From contig CAVNZM010000008.1 in assembly GCA_963693365.1 (NCBI GenBank), positions 7,254,001 through 7,318,000 of the forward strand: a DNA stretch of 64,000 nucleotides, read 5' to 3'. Positions 15,951 to 28,029 of this stretch are shown piece by piece (the first letter of the stretch is position 1; each line of letters begins with the position of its first letter). The notes below the pieces were generated by a model, which saw only the letters and a list, made by a program, of their open reading frames with translations, made no database searches and had not been told where the DNA came from. The position numbers were made by a program, and so were the translations under genes. The stretch is from Amoebidium appalachense (Eukaryota > Ichthyosporea).

Positions 15951-16214
15951 TTACTTTCAATACGAAAGCATGTTCAAGTGGCAGATATCGGTTCATTTTT
16001 TTTGGCTCACTGACTGGCAAGCCGCAAGGTGTGCACGTGGCACTGCTTGGTGGGTCACACAATTGCAGGACGAATTGAACAGTTACTATTGATATCGGTT
16101 GTGTAGTATGTCACAATTTGGTCTCAGAAAGAGTTTGTGTGTGGGTTTTGGTTACGTAAGAGAAAAAAGAGTTCAATGTCTGCGGCAGAAGATACGACTC
16201 ATGTTGTTTCTTTT

Positions 16215-16320
16215 CTAATTCAGGCTGGCTGCTACTAAAAATATAAAAATGATTGTAAAGGTGAACGAATTACTATTGGCCCGAATAGCTGGCCCGGGGC
16301 AGTAAATAAATCATTGGCTT
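16215..16320. repeat. Dispersed repeat, second copy of the 8993-9080 sequence
   Basis: Shares GGCTGCTA and AAAGGTGAACGAATT with the 8.99-9.08 kb locus in the same orientation, at moderate divergence. Origin unknown; too short to classify. Confidence 0.6.
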
Positions 16321-16409
16321 GAAGTCCTCCAAAGAACATATGGAAGCGTTTGCTTCGTTACCAACCAACCAATAAAAAATCAATAATAAGCGAAGTTGAA
16401 GTAAGTCAA

Positions 16410-16446
16410 CTCGCGCGCGTGCGCGCGCATGTGTGTGCGTGTGCTT

Positions 16447-16515
<69 letters not shown>

Positions 16516-16540
16516 TGTGAGTGTGCGTTTGTGTGTGTGC
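16410..16540. repeat. (GT)n microsatellite with CG/TG flank
   Basis: Alternating GCGCGC sequence (16411-16430) precedes a GT run of about 68 bases (16447-16514). Confidence 0.9.
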
Positions 16541-16639
16541 AACAGGTCTAAAGAGAAAGAACGTACTACTTTGGCACATGTACACGGTGCCCAGACATGT
16601 CATGCGTTTTAATTATTAACTCGCCTATGCACACTTTTC

Positions 16640-17465
16640 AATAATAATGTGAGTGTGTGTGCAGATGTGTGTGCACTATGCACGTATCTGTGGATTTTGT
16701 GTTCGTGTGTTACGGGGTGTGTACATGTGTTTGCGTGTGTGGACCATGTGTATGTATGTGAAGGCCTTTGAGTGCGTGTTGAGTACGCTGTGTGTATGTG
16801 GATGTGTACACATGCGTCCGTGTGTCATATTTACTAGACTGTATGTATTGATTGTTGCATGTTGTGTTCGTGTGCCATCACGGGGCTCAGTGCGCGCGCG
16901 CGCGCGGCGCGTGCGTGTGTGTGTGCGTGTGTGTGTGTTTGTGTGTGTGCATGTGCGTGTTTGTGTGCGTGTGTGCGTGTGTGTACATGTGTGTGTGTGT
17001 GCGTGTGTGCGTGTGCGAGGCTGTGTCCGTGCGTGCGCGGTGCGTGCGTGCACATATGCATGTGTGTCACACGGCCTGACTTCGGGGTCACGGCCATCTA
17101 GAAACACCCTTCGGGGTGTACATGTGTACATGTACATGTACAGCTGCAAAATGTGTGTGTTTGACTTTTATTTATTTATTTGCGCGTGTGCGCGCGTGCG
17201 TTTACATTATATATAGATATGATGGTGCAATGCGTGCACTGAGTTCGAAAATCATCTGCCGAGCCATGGTGTACATATGTACGTAATCACATTGCAACAT
17301 GTCAGTGATGTCACACGTGTGTACATGTACACGTGCACACCGTGACGGCCTGGACAATTGGACATGTATCAGACCTACCTTTGTAGGGAGGCTCTCGGAG
17401 TGAGATCGGCCAATCAACACACCTCTTCGCACAGTATCTGGCTCATGCCAATGGTCATTGACATA
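16640..17465 (+). repeat. Dispersed repeat R2, copy 1
   Basis: A GT-rich but non-simple segment shares ordered words with 29750-30670, including GTTCGTGTGCCATCACGGGG and, near its end, GGCTCTCGGAGTGAGATCGG. Its head (about 16675-16775, with ATCTGTGGATTTT and GTGTGGACCA) is also present at about 25680-25765. It has no credible ORF and is probably a decayed copy of a larger unidentified element. Confidence 0.65.
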
Positions 17466-18420
17466 CGTGCATATGAAGAATTCACGGGCGATGAAGTTGA
17501 TACTTGAAACGAGTTCCTCCTTGCTGAAATTGCTTCTTTTATATTTATAGAATGCATATCAATGATAATAGTGTAAAGGACCACCACACACAGTTTAATA
17601 GCTTTTTTTTGTTGTGCATGCCTATGTGTGCGCGTGAGCGCGCGCATTGCCAGTCGGCACATTGGCATTTTTGGGCGTAGGACTGGAAATTGCCATATAC
17701 AAACAGAAGACGTTTTGTCTCTATGGCCATATGGATAAAAGCTAAAATGAATATTTCTTGTATTTGTACCGCTATTGTAACGTCGTTGCGTATCTAAATT
17801 TGTATTGTATTGGGTGGACACTGGAAGTCCTGTTGGCGTGCCGGCACCTCATTACAGCTCACATGCATGTCGATAATAAGAACTTACCTATACGGTGTAC
17901 GTACGTATACGTGTACACACATGCATGCATAATGTGCTTATATATATATGGATATGTGCACCCACCTCACGGCCCGCGCGCAGCCTCCGGGGTCCCCCGC
18001 CCTTAATAGAAAGTATACCCATAACAATTTCGTCGAGAACATGCGCCAGCCGAAGCTGAAAAATAGTTTTTTAAGGGGGAAATGAATTGTTGGCTTTTTA
18101 TACGGTTTGTTTTGAAAAGCAACAGTACACTGTTGTAAGTCAACAAAATTATTGTAATTGCTAGCCCTGGGACTTCCGAGTTCCGACTTACCGATGTTCA
18201 GGACGGATGAGGGGGGTCTATGCATAGACTGCGATGATATGTGACCCGCGGGCCGCCGCGGGCCGCGGCGGCGAAAATGATTATATATTATTCTTACCAT
18301 ACGGTTTTTACTGTGTAGCAATATTAATTTTTATGAAAATTGTGTTTAACATTTTAAAAAAAAAAGTTATGGCTCCTGGTATGCAGTTGGTAGCAGTAAA
18401 TGTACGAGGGAAGTAACGGA
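17466..18420. other. Intergenic sequence without recognisable gene
   Basis: AT-balanced unique sequence with a short GC-rich patch (about 18243-18274, CCGCGGGCC-type words). ORFs are short and not protein-like. Confidence 0.5.
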
Positions 18421-18439
18421 ACTTCGAAAGTCGATGTCG

Positions 18440-18890
18440 CATCTTTCACGGCCCTCTGAAAAAACGATGTGTCTTTCCGTTGAATCCAGTCAAAAGAAGA
18501 AAAAAAATTGCCACGGAAAAACCGACACGCCCCACCAAAGGAGTGGGGGAGGATCAATGGTTATAGCGGTTGAAGGTTCCCCCTAGACTATCTAAGGATT
18601 CCCAATCTGAAGCCTGAGATTCTGAACCAAAATGTTTGACTCAGTTGAATCAAATTATGAACATTGCAGCGTGCAGTTCTCGTGTATAGAGATTCCTATT
18701 AGAATTTTCCCAAAATCTAGATTCTACGGATGCATCAACAATTCCACCAGCAGGCTGGTGTACTGCAGGGTGTAGTCGTGAAACAGAAGCCAATCAAAGC
18801 GAGATTTCGCACTTCCAAGGACAATCCCCTACAACTTTCTTCGTGTCGTGGGGCGTGTCGCACATGCTTGAATTTGAGACGTTGCCAACG
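18440..18890 (+). repeat. Dispersed repeat R1, copy 1
   Basis: Shares ordered blocks with 30770-31120 (GGAGTGGGGGAGG, GGTTCCCCCTAGAC, TTTGACTCAGTTG, AACAATTCCA with CAGGCTGGTG). A further block (about 18788-18875, with CCCCTACAACTTTC) is shared with 32510-32600. The order matches the second locus, so both look like decayed copies of one long element. Confidence 0.7.
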
Positions 18891-19999
18891 GTTTTGAGAA
18901 ATTAAGGTCACCCGGGCCGGGCCTTTTGAGTGTATATTAGTACCGTACTTATCATTTGAACCCTGTGAATCAACGCTCGCAAATCAGTCTTGTGGTTTAA
19001 ATATTTATAGATCTCTAGAGAATTTTCTAATTTCTGAAATAAAAACAATAAAGTCATTATAAAAATTGTTTTTGTGAAAGAGGCGGCCACGCCCCAACGA
19101 AAATAGGTTTACGGAGTCATTCGCGAATGCCTTGTTTATTCTTCGCATTCCTTTTGATCAAGTGAATGTGACGCATTGTTCCATGGTATACAACGAACGG
19201 ATTGTGACTATGTGACATACAACAGCGAGAACCTAAACAATTTCAAGAAAGAAAAGCGACATTAATTTTGTTTTTGTGTTGTCATTGTGGTGATGCGTGG
19301 ATACATGCATATTTATTGTAGGCATGGGATCCGAGTATGTGTAAATCCACGATTATCATCGCTATCAAGTTTGACCATAAACCCCATCGATATCTTCAGT
19401 CTAAAAGTTCTCTTCGCCTTTGAATGCGCACGGATACGCAAGTAGACTAGACTATACACTCGAAGCCACGGCCATCTTGAACAGCACTCGCCTTTGTGTT
19501 ATATGCTCAAACGTATGATATCGAAATAGCTGTGTGATTCCGAGGCGCACAAGTCTATAGCTATGGAAATTCCTAGTTTCGGTGTTGCACTTCAAAATGG
19601 CGTCGTGATGACACTCTATATTCTCTTACCTTGACAGCCTAAGGCTCTGTATGCTACACAAAGCACATGGAGTCTCATACATAGAATTCACGCAAGGCGA
19701 TCACAAACTTGCTACAGGCACCTGAATGAAGGCAGATTTTAGAAACCCACAAACAAAGTAGCACGACACCAGCCAACATAAGCCTACGTCTCCAAAGCTC
19801 GCAACTAATCCGATGCTGTTCCTTTTGACCCTACAAAACTTCGTCATCAACGTGGGACACGCAAAAACTATTTTAGTAGATCATGATAGTGTGTTTGAAA
19901 ACTCCTGACAACCTTTTCTGATTATATTTTCCGTACTGATTTAAGTGTTGAACATGCAAGTTTCCTGAAAGCTCGTGATGATTTCTCTGCGGATTGACC
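18891..19999. other. Intergenic, upstream of the membrane protein gene
   Basis: About 1.1 kb of unique sequence without simple repeats. No gene or RNA seen. It includes the unmapped promoter and 5' leader of the gene starting at 20000. Confidence 0.5.
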
Positions 20000-22563
20000 A
20001 TGCCCGCACACAGTGCAAAACAAAAGGTGCCAGAAACTCTAGCCGCTGATCATATGGATGCGGTGAACATCGTCCCCTCCAGCAGCAATGACGCTCTGCC
20101 AGCTGAGAATAATGTGTTGAGAAACACGCGTGTCCAACCCACTCAGTATGGCCTGCACACACAGTTGGTCACCCAGGAAAGACAGCCTGTGCCCCGAGTA
20201 AACCCCCAGAAACAACTGCAAGCGGCGACTATAGAAATCTACAACGAAAAGCGAAAAGAACGGCTAAGGGTGTACCTCAGGCAGACCTTTTTCGCCCATT
20301 TTGTGGCACTGATTGTGGCCGCGGGGGTCGAGTTTTCCTTCCTGGCCCTCTGTGTGAACGTCACGACCAGGGCCCCCCACCATGTTATCGTCTACCAGGC
20401 CGACTCTGTCAAGGCCGCACAAATGCAAGTACTGTCTGCACTGGGGGGTGGTGCAAACAGTACCCAGCTGAACGAGGAGAGAGCAAACCTCAGCCGAGAG
20501 GTAGAAACCTTTCTCGATGTTATCCGTCGAGAGAATGGCTTTGGGGCGAAACTGTTCATGTACGAGATTATATACGGGTCGGCCGCCCTACTCATGACTT
20601 TGTTTGTTGCCGCAGTGGTGTACCACAATAGGTCACACCCTGCTGTGCGCTCACGCGGCATTCTTTATCTGTGTATAATTTTCGTTTCGGCTTTTTTTTT
20701 GCGAGGCCGTGACGGTTTTTGTATCAGCAGCCACCCTTCTTCGTTTCGACGAGTTTCCGCTGACGGCAGACTACACACAGCCATACATCCTCGACCGTGA
20801 GTTGCACAAGTCGGCCACCTACATATTTGTGTCTTTCATTGTGATGATGTTTGCCGTGTCTCTGTTTCTTTCTGTGATCCTTATGCGGCAACATATGATA
20901 GCCGAGGTTTTCTCTTCACCCCGTGTTATGGCCCGTCCAAGCACCACTAGGGGCCCGCTCATATTTTTGGCCATCACTACGATTCTGGGGCTCATCATCG
21001 GGGCCAGTGGGCACCTATGGTGGTATCTTTCATCGTGGTACCACCCAGACGACATATACATTGGCATCACCCCTGTTTTGGTGTACGGTTCTGTGTACGG
21101 CATGGCCTTCATGTACTTCATGTTCCGGGCACGGTTGGCCTCGCTCCAGTTTAACGACTTTTTCTGCAACTTCAGGTTCATTTTGGTGTGCGAGTCTGGG
21201 TTTGGGGTCCTCATCCTCTATTGCTACATCAATCCTCATCACCTCATTTCAGGATCGGCTGGGTGGGCGTCCATTGTGCGGTCCATAGTCTCGCTTCAGC
21301 TTGTGGACACGTTTTTTACGCAAATGATACAGGCGAGATGGGAGGTGGACAAGCTTCCAGAGGTGCAGGGTGTATCGTTTGTGACCGCACGAAGGCTTCT
21401 CAATTGGTCCCTGCAGCCTGCAGCTGCACCACAGGTCATGATCACCCCAACAAGAAAACCCACGGTATGTTTAAGTGTTTGCTTGGTAACTGCAAGTCCT
21501 GTGCACACGCACAACAATGGACTCATGCCTGTCCAGTTTTGCTGTATATTATGATTTGACTAAGAGTGTCAGACCTACTACGAAGGTGCAGGTTTCAAGC
21601 TGCTGTCATTTCAGGTTATATTCCGTTTCTTCATCTCTCCGTGTTCAGGTGCACTTGCTTTCTGACCGCCGCCAGATTTTTGTTATGGTTCGTTTCGGCA
21701 ACAAAGCCCCCCCAAACACACACACACATATTGAGGTCACACCTACGCTGATAACCAAGGGGACTTTCCACATCCGAGGCTGTCGAGTAGCGCTAAAACC
21801 GATTTGTCTGGGGTGAGGGCAAGGGACCCGTACTATCTGTGGTCTCTTGTAAATACCTAAGACTTGACTCTCTTATTCCGCCGTTTTGTGTGCCCTTACA
21901 TATTTGTCCATTGAGCCCTCAAACTGCTTTGCATTGTTTCCCCCCCCACACCCACTCTCACAGCGCCACGCATACCCCCCCCCCCCCCCCCCCCCAGGCC
22001 CCCGCCAAACCTCCCCCCACCCTCCCCCCCCCCCCCCCAAAAAAAAAAAAAGAAAAAGAAAAAAGGGAGGGGGGGGGGGGGGGGGGAGGGGAGAAAAACA
22101 GCTACCCACTCCCTCCCTCTGCCGACCTGCTGTAGTTATTTCCAATGAAAAGCGGTGGCTGAGTGAGGAGGAGAGGAGCGGGGGGAAGGGGGGGAAGGGG
22201 GGGGGGGGGGGGGGGGGGGAGTCTGGCTGAACAGTGATTTCGGTATGTGAGAAATATGATTCAGAACACTCCACAGGAATTTTGCACTAAGAACCCCACC
22301 TGATTGGCTAACTGTCACATGTTTCACAGGGTTTGGTGACTCGGGGCCCCGGGACCACCAATACCACCTGCTGGACTATCCATGAATCCCCCCAATTTGG
22401 GCATGACCAATCAAACAACACGGTTGAGGCGAATTCGCTTACTACAGATGTGGCACCGGAACAAATTTTACAACTTGGGGCTATGGTTGCAGATGGTGGG
22501 GTCGATGTGGGTAACACAGAACCTGTGAACGAATTAGGTATCCCCACAGGTTCCAACCAATAA
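20000..22563 (+). CDS. Multi-pass membrane protein with a one-base frameshift, probable two exons
   Basis: The first exon is 20000-21464; the frame shifts by one base inside the T run at about 20690-20699, so one extra T would explain the break. Before it the protein reads through ...IIFVSAFF; after it, ...CEAVTVFVSAATLL. A GTATGT donor follows codon ACG at 21464. A TTTCACAG acceptor before 22330 opens a frame in the same phase that ends with TAA at 22561-22563. The joined model is about 565 residues. It has a hydrophilic N-terminus of about 90 residues and roughly eight hydrophobic segments (about 94-118, 182-210, 218-243, 274-295, 320-346, 356-376, 392-412, 422-437). The first two are separated by a loop of about 60 residues with an NST sequon. 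The C-terminal tail is acidic and polar. The topology resembles a receptor-like or transporter-like integral membrane protein, but I do not recognise the family. The frameshift may be a sequencing error or a real lesion. Confidence 0.7.
21960..22225. repeat. C/A/G homopolymer cluster in the putative intron
   Basis: C-rich (21965-22036), A-rich (22039-22063) and G-rich (22067-22092, 22185-22220) runs fill the middle of the proposed 865-bp intron 21465-22329. Confidence 0.8.
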
Positions 22564-23500
22564 CCAATAAGCATGAATGATGATTTAACTGACTCAAACA
22601 AAATATAATCCATCTCGCGCATGAATTTTATTTAACTTTTAGAGAGCTAACTTCGTCGTTATGCCTGTCTTTTTCATAGTAAGGATTTGTTTTTTTCTTC
22701 CGAAGGTTTCCCCCTTTCTTTTTTGGGGGGGGGGGATCAATGGAGGGTGGGGTTTGAGCACTACGGTGAGTGGTGGTGGACCGGCTTGTGAGTGATCGGG
22801 TGAAGAACGGCTAGATATACCAACTAGTTAGCTTTTATGCTGTAAATTAATTGTAGTTGTAGATACTGTGTCAGTGCCTGAGCCGAATTCCCCGGACTGC
22901 GAGACTCCTAAACATCTTGTCTGGCATGAATGTTACTACCGTTTTGAATTCTTACAGAAATGTGCCAATCATTTAGCACTACTAGTTGTCCTTGTATCAT
23001 GCGCTACTTTCATAGTGCTGTCAATACAGTGCCAGCTGCCGACGGCAGGCGTGCACTCTTGTTGTGATCATGAATCTTGCCCCCCCCAATTTAACACCTA
23101 CTTGTGCACACAAAACACGCGCACACGCGCTTGCCACGAAATTTCATGATGTACACAGGCACACACACATGCGCACGCACCGTGATGTACAAACACACAC
23201 GAACACACACACACAAAGAGAGAGAGGGAGATATACACACATATTTGCACAGAGATATACATGTACACAAAACTTTGCCAGAAAAAAAGGAGGGCGGGTG
23301 ATGGAAGGCACCATTCTTCGATCATCGTGCAAGCACGCCAACCATCCAGTCTGGTAAGTGACATGTCCCGGCGTGCCACTAGGCTTCTTTCACGCGTGTG
23401 CGTGTGTGTGCATGTGTGTGTGTGTTTGTGTGTGTGTGTGCGCGTGTGTGTGGGTGTTTGTGGGTGTAGGTCTAAAGAGAATAAACAGAAGCCTTTAACA
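22564..23500. other. Intergenic with short CA/GT patches
   Basis: Contains a G run (22724-22734), mixed CA words (23100-23220) and GT words (23395-23470). A short frame at 22868-23149 begins with polar sequence then one hydrophobic stretch, but I recognise nothing in it and do not call it a gene. Confidence 0.5.
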
Positions 23501-23544
23501 CACTGTCATTAAATGGACATACGGTACCCGGGCACGTGTCTTAT

Positions 23545-23787
23545 TAGGGATATTGAATTTGAAATGGGGGGGGGGGGGGGGGGGGGGGAGGGGGTAGTAA
23601 ATATCGACGTCGCCCCTGGTGGTACCCCCTCCCTCCCCTGAGGGGGGACCCAGCCCCTCCCGGGGGTGGGTGGGTCCTCTCCCCCCCTCCCCGAGGTAGC
23701 TGCAGGGGTGCGTGGTTCCCCCTCCCCCCCCCCCCCCCCTCCCCCTGCGGGGGGTGAAGGGACCCACCTGGCCGAGTGGGGTGGTGG

Positions 23788-23820
<33 letters not shown>

Positions 23821-24367
23821 GCACACACACCCACCCACACACACACCCACTATGCGCGTGATCATGGCCTTAAAAAGTGTCTTTTCCACCCACCAAAGAC
23901 GTTGAGTCGCTACTTTTTTTTTCCCCTCCCTTTTTCATTTTTTATTTTTATTGTTTATCATAATCATTATTATTATTATTAGCAATTGCCTACGCTGCCG
24001 TTTTGGCCACTGATACATATCCCTCTCCTCCCCCCCCCCCCCCCCCTCCCCCCCCCCCCCACACACATACACTCACGTGCACACACACACGCCGCACACA
24101 CACGCACACACGCGCACACGCACACACACACACACAGCGCGCGCCACACTCGGGCGCGCGCACACGCCCTTACACGCATGCACGCGTACACACACACACG
24201 CGCAGGCACACACACACACACACAATCACACACACACACACACAGTCACACACACACACTCGCGCGCGCACGCCCGAACACGCACACGCACACAAACACA
24301 CGCACACACGCACACACACACACACACGCGCGCGCGCACACACACAGTGTCACACACACACACACGC

Positions 24368-24453
<86 letters not shown>

Positions 24454-25132
24454 CCTACCCGTTCGTGCCGGGGGGTGGGGGGGAGAGGGGGAGGGGGAGG
24501 GGGGGAGGGGGGGGAGGGAGGGGGGAGTAAGGGATTTTTGAGTTTGAAATGGGGCAGGGAGATCGAGAGTAGTAAATATCGACGTCCCCCCTGGTAGTAA
24601 CCCCCTCCCCCCCTCCTGGGGGGGGAGGGGGGAGCCCACCCCCCGGGTGGGTCCCCCCCCCTTCCCCAAAGTAGCCGCAGGGGTGGGTGGGTCCCCCCTC
24701 CCCCCTCGGAGGGGGGAGGGACCCACCTGGCCGAGTGGGGCGGTGGGTCCCCCCCTCCCCCCCCTTTTCCCCCCTGCATGCGCGTGATCATGGTACTAGA
24801 GAGTCCCCGAAGTTTTCACCCACCAAAGACGGTATTCTTTTTGGCCACTGATGCATATCCCCCCCCCCCCCCCCCATACACACGCACACTCACGTGCACA
24901 CGCACGCACGCACGCACCATACACGCGTGTGCGTGCGCGCTTGCGCACGAACCCATTCATGCACACACACACACACACAGTCACCCACACGCGGCCGTAC
25001 ACACATACGCACACACACGTGCACACACACACACAGTGTCACACACACACACAAACCCACACATACACACACATGTGCGCGCGCACACTGCAGACACACA
25101 CACGCGTGCGCGCATGCCTGTACACGCACACG

Positions 25133-25168
<36 letters not shown>

Positions 25169-25240
25169 GTCACACACCCACCCACACACACACCCACACA
25201 CACACACACACACACACACTTCCCACCGTTCGTGCCCTCG
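23545..25240 (+). repeat. Two tandem copies of a ~0.7-0.9 kb GC/CA-rich unit
   Basis: Copy 1 (about 23545-24475) and copy 2 (about 24530-25240) share, in order: GGGAT...TTGAAATGGGG, TAGTAAATATCGACGTC, a CTGGTGGTACC/GTAGTAACC segment, GGGTGGGTGGGTCC words, GACCCACCTGGCCGAGTGGG, GCGTGATCATGG, CACCCACCAAAGACG, TTGGCCACTGAT with CATATCCC, a long CA/CG array, and CCGTTCGTGCC. This is a segmental tandem duplication. No coding content is evident. Confidence 0.8.
24060..24452. repeat. CA/CG compound microsatellite
   Basis: Interrupted CA runs with CGCGCG patches (24140-24160, 24260-24275, 24327-24340) lead into a pure CA run of about 80 bases ending near 24451. The alternating purine-pyrimidine composition is Z-DNA-prone in principle. 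Confidence 0.9.
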
Positions 25241-25249
25241 GGGAGAGGA

Positions 25250-25252
25250 GGA

Positions 25253-25301
<49 letters not shown>

Positions 25302-25305
25302 CGGG
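25250..25305. repeat. G tract
   Basis: About 45 uninterrupted G bases (about 25257-25301). Length is likely unreliable in any assembly. Confidence 0.9.
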
Positions 25306-25459
25306 GAGGCGGGGACTACTAGACCGTATGGCATATATCCTGAGTTGCAGGTGATCATGGAATCCTATTTAATGTTAGCCTCAATATTTACGTTAACTTT
25401 TGGGATTGTATGTAAACCGCTGCTGGTTAAATACTTAGTCTATTATGTAATCACTGGGG

Positions 25460-25770
25460 TCAGGTGGGTGGCGGGTCCTCCCCCCCCCCCCCTCCCCCTG
25501 CTCGCCGGAGGGGTGGGTGGGTCCCCCCCTCTCCCCCTTCGGGGAAAAGGGGGGGATGGGTCCCCCCTCCCCCCAAAGTTACTACTACCCCCTTTCCCGT
25601 TTCAAAATCAGGAACCCCTTATAAACCCGCCAGCCCTATTTTCCTAAATTTTAGCGTGTCGACGTCATGCGCACGGGTGCGCATGCGCAGATGCATCACG
25701 TACATATCTGTGGATTTTATAGTCGTGTACGTGTGGACCACGTACATGTAAGTGAAGGATTACTAAGGGA
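25460..25770 (-). repeat. Inverted partial copy of the GC-rich unit plus R2 head
   Basis: The GTGGGTGGCGGGTCC...CTACTACCCCC...TTTCAAAATCAGG segment (25460-25620) is a reverse-orientation relative of the start of the 23.5-kb unit. The part 25680-25765 matches the head of repeat R2 (16675-16775) in direct orientation. Confidence 0.6.
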
Positions 25771-25872
25771 TTTTTGTATTTGAAAATGTGGGGGGGGGGG
25801 GGGGGGGGAGTACTTATTATCGACGTCCGCCCTGGTGGTACCCCGCGGGGGGGGGGGGGGGGGGGGGTGGCG

Positions 25873-26165
25873 CACTTTGCGGAGGGGCGTCTGCGGAGGG
25901 GTGAATTTGACCCCTCCGCAAAGTCACCCCTCCGCGCCGAAAAAGCGACATTGCGGATGGGTTTTATGACTTCGTGGAGGGGTGCGGAGGGGTTTTTATA
26001 GCTTTGCGGAGGGATTGCGGAGGGGACACCCCTCCGCCCACCCCTCCGCATAGCTATAAAAACCCCTCCGCACACCCCTCTGCGTGTGCCAAAAAAGACC
26101 TTGCAGAGGGGTGAGCAGAGGGGCGGGACGAAAATGTTGCACTGCGGAGGGGCAACTTTTGAGGG
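25873..26165. repeat. CCCCTCCGC/GCGGAGGGG word array, locus 1
   Basis: About 15 copies of a 9-bp word in both orientations, some with one change (CCCCTCTGC, GCAGAGGGG). Many starts are separated by about 11-12 or 22 bp (for example 25984, 26006, 26017; 26029, 26041, 26063, 26075). The part 25977-26080 is a near-perfect 52-bp-arm hairpin containing TTTTTATAGC and its complement. No ORF explains the pattern. Confidence 0.85.
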
Positions 26166-26175
26166 GAAGAGGGGT

Positions 26176-26178
26176 GCC

Positions 26179-26219
<41 letters not shown>
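26176..26219. repeat. G tract
   Basis: About 40 uninterrupted G bases immediately after the word array. Confidence 0.9.
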
Positions 26220-26221
<2 letters not shown>

Positions 26222-26763
26222 TGTGTAGTCTACTGCGCAGGAGGCGCCGGTGGGTGGCCGTGTCACGTGCACACGTGGTCCGCCGAACTGGGTCTGCATA
26301 GATCTCCGGATGTATGCAGCAAAATACTTCAGTTGGTGTTATTCTTCTTTAAATTTTTTTTTAGAGCGTTTTCAATGTTCAATTAATTTATAAATTTCCT
26401 TGATAGATGTGTGTCACACCGACCGGCATTCAGAAAGCGAAACACAGCCTACAATAAGTGATGAATCACGTGGCCACATATGTGCCGGTATGTCATTCCA
26501 TACCGGCATCAATCTGTCGTGACATGTGTCCATTAAAGATTGAACTTAGAACTTGTCTGTTTGGTTACAGGCAGGGAGGAGGAGGGAGGAGGAGGGGGAG
26601 GGGGAGGAGAAGGGGGTAGGGAGAGGGGGGGGGGGGGATGTACCGACTTGACTATATATTAGTCGCCAGTCGTAGTCACTGAAATTGTAAAGTCGTGTAG
26701 TAGTAGTCGAGTCACCGAGGGTGCCACTTTCCGGATCCGACTTTAGGCCCCACGACTTTGTGT

Positions 26764-26788
26764 GGGTGGTGGTGGTGGTGGTGGTGGT

Positions 26789-26825
<37 letters not shown>
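26764..26825. repeat. (GGT)n plus G tract inside the hAT element
   Basis: GGT trinucleotides are followed by about 36 G bases. Confidence 0.9.
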
Positions 26826-26826
<1 letters not shown>

Positions 26827-27213
26827 TGCTCATGCTTACGTGTACATGTGGGCAGTGAAATCCTGATTATGCGCCGTGTTGTGTATGTCTTGGGGTCGGC
26901 CCCTGACGGGGGTGAGGGAAGTCGATATCGATATATAGCACGGCCACACATGCATCAATAACCATACTAATTAGCACCGCATATATACTTATATGTCTGG
27001 CAGGTCTTCAATTGCAACCGCACACGTTTGGGCGTTACAGTCATGGAATGCATGTGTGCAGAACTCACCCCAGCATGCACACTCACCGGTAGCATGCAGC
27101 TTGCATGCAAGAAGCAGATATGCCACTTTAATGCTTTCCAGAATTAGCGTGCGGATATTCAGGAAGCGTGATTGGCACATTATGTACATGGCGCCCACAC
27201 CGTGGGTGTATAC

Positions 27214-27450
27214 CTAGCCCCCGAGTATCCGCTTCTTGCATCGCTGGCACGGCGGTATTTGGCAATACCAGCATCCTCTGGTGGCAGTGAAAGACTTTTC
27301 TCCCGTGCTGGTACCATAGTTAGTGAAAAGAGAACGCGGTTAACCACGGCCCGAGTGGAGCAAATTCTCTTTTGCCATGACAACCAGCACATTTTGAAAT
27401 CTCTCCGACCACCTGAAAAACTAGCTCTCGTCAAGCCTTGGGGGTGGTGA
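27214..27450 (+). pseudogene. hAT transposase C-terminal (dimerisation) fragment
   Basis: The frame encodes YPLLASLARRYLAIPASSGG, then SERLFSRAGTIVSEKRTRL and VEQILFCHDN, ending at TGA. This is the conserved C-terminal dimerisation block of hAT transposases. The N-terminal BED finger, the catalytic core and the rest of the protein are absent, and upstream sequence in the element shows no matching frame. The fragment is therefore a remnant and not a functional transposase. Confidence 0.85.
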
Positions 27451-27494
27451 TGGATAAGGGAGGCTAAGGCTGGCAAGTATGAGCATAATTTGAG

Positions 27495-27991
27495 GGGGGG
27501 GGGGGGGGGGGGGGGTTGCATGGGGAGGGGGGCCGGGGGGGGGGGGGGGGGGGGGGGTACTGTGATGTAGGACATGGTTCTACTTAGGACGGTGGTAGGC
27601 AATGGTTCTAGAGCTGTTTTCTGCATGAATTTTTCTTAGTGTATTCAGTGTTTGTTTTCTGTTTTTTTTTTCTTCTTTTTTTTTTTTTTTTTTGGGAGGG
27701 GGGCCAACGATGCCAGTGGCATTCGAAATCATAGTCTTTTCTAACAATGGCTTTATAGAAAAAGTAGTGACACCGTGATTTCGCGGTTCAACCTGAATTT
27801 ATTATCACTTAAGGTGACCTTGCAAGGGTACGTGCACTGATCAATTGTACACTATTTTTCGCCGCGGCAGCAACGGTACCCGTGGAAATTTTTGATTAAA
27901 TGTGATTACATGACCACTTCTCTTCAAGCCATACAATGGCAGTTTACTCCCTCCCCCCCCCCCCCCCCCCCCCCACCTGTCCCCCTCCGCT

Positions 27992-28027
<36 letters not shown>
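27495..28027. repeat. Homopolymer tracts in the 3' half of the hAT element
   Basis: G tracts (27495-27515, 27535-27557), a T-rich run (27661-27693) and C tracts (27954-27975, 27987-28026). No coding sequence. Confidence 0.85.
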
Positions 28028-28029
<2 letters not shown>

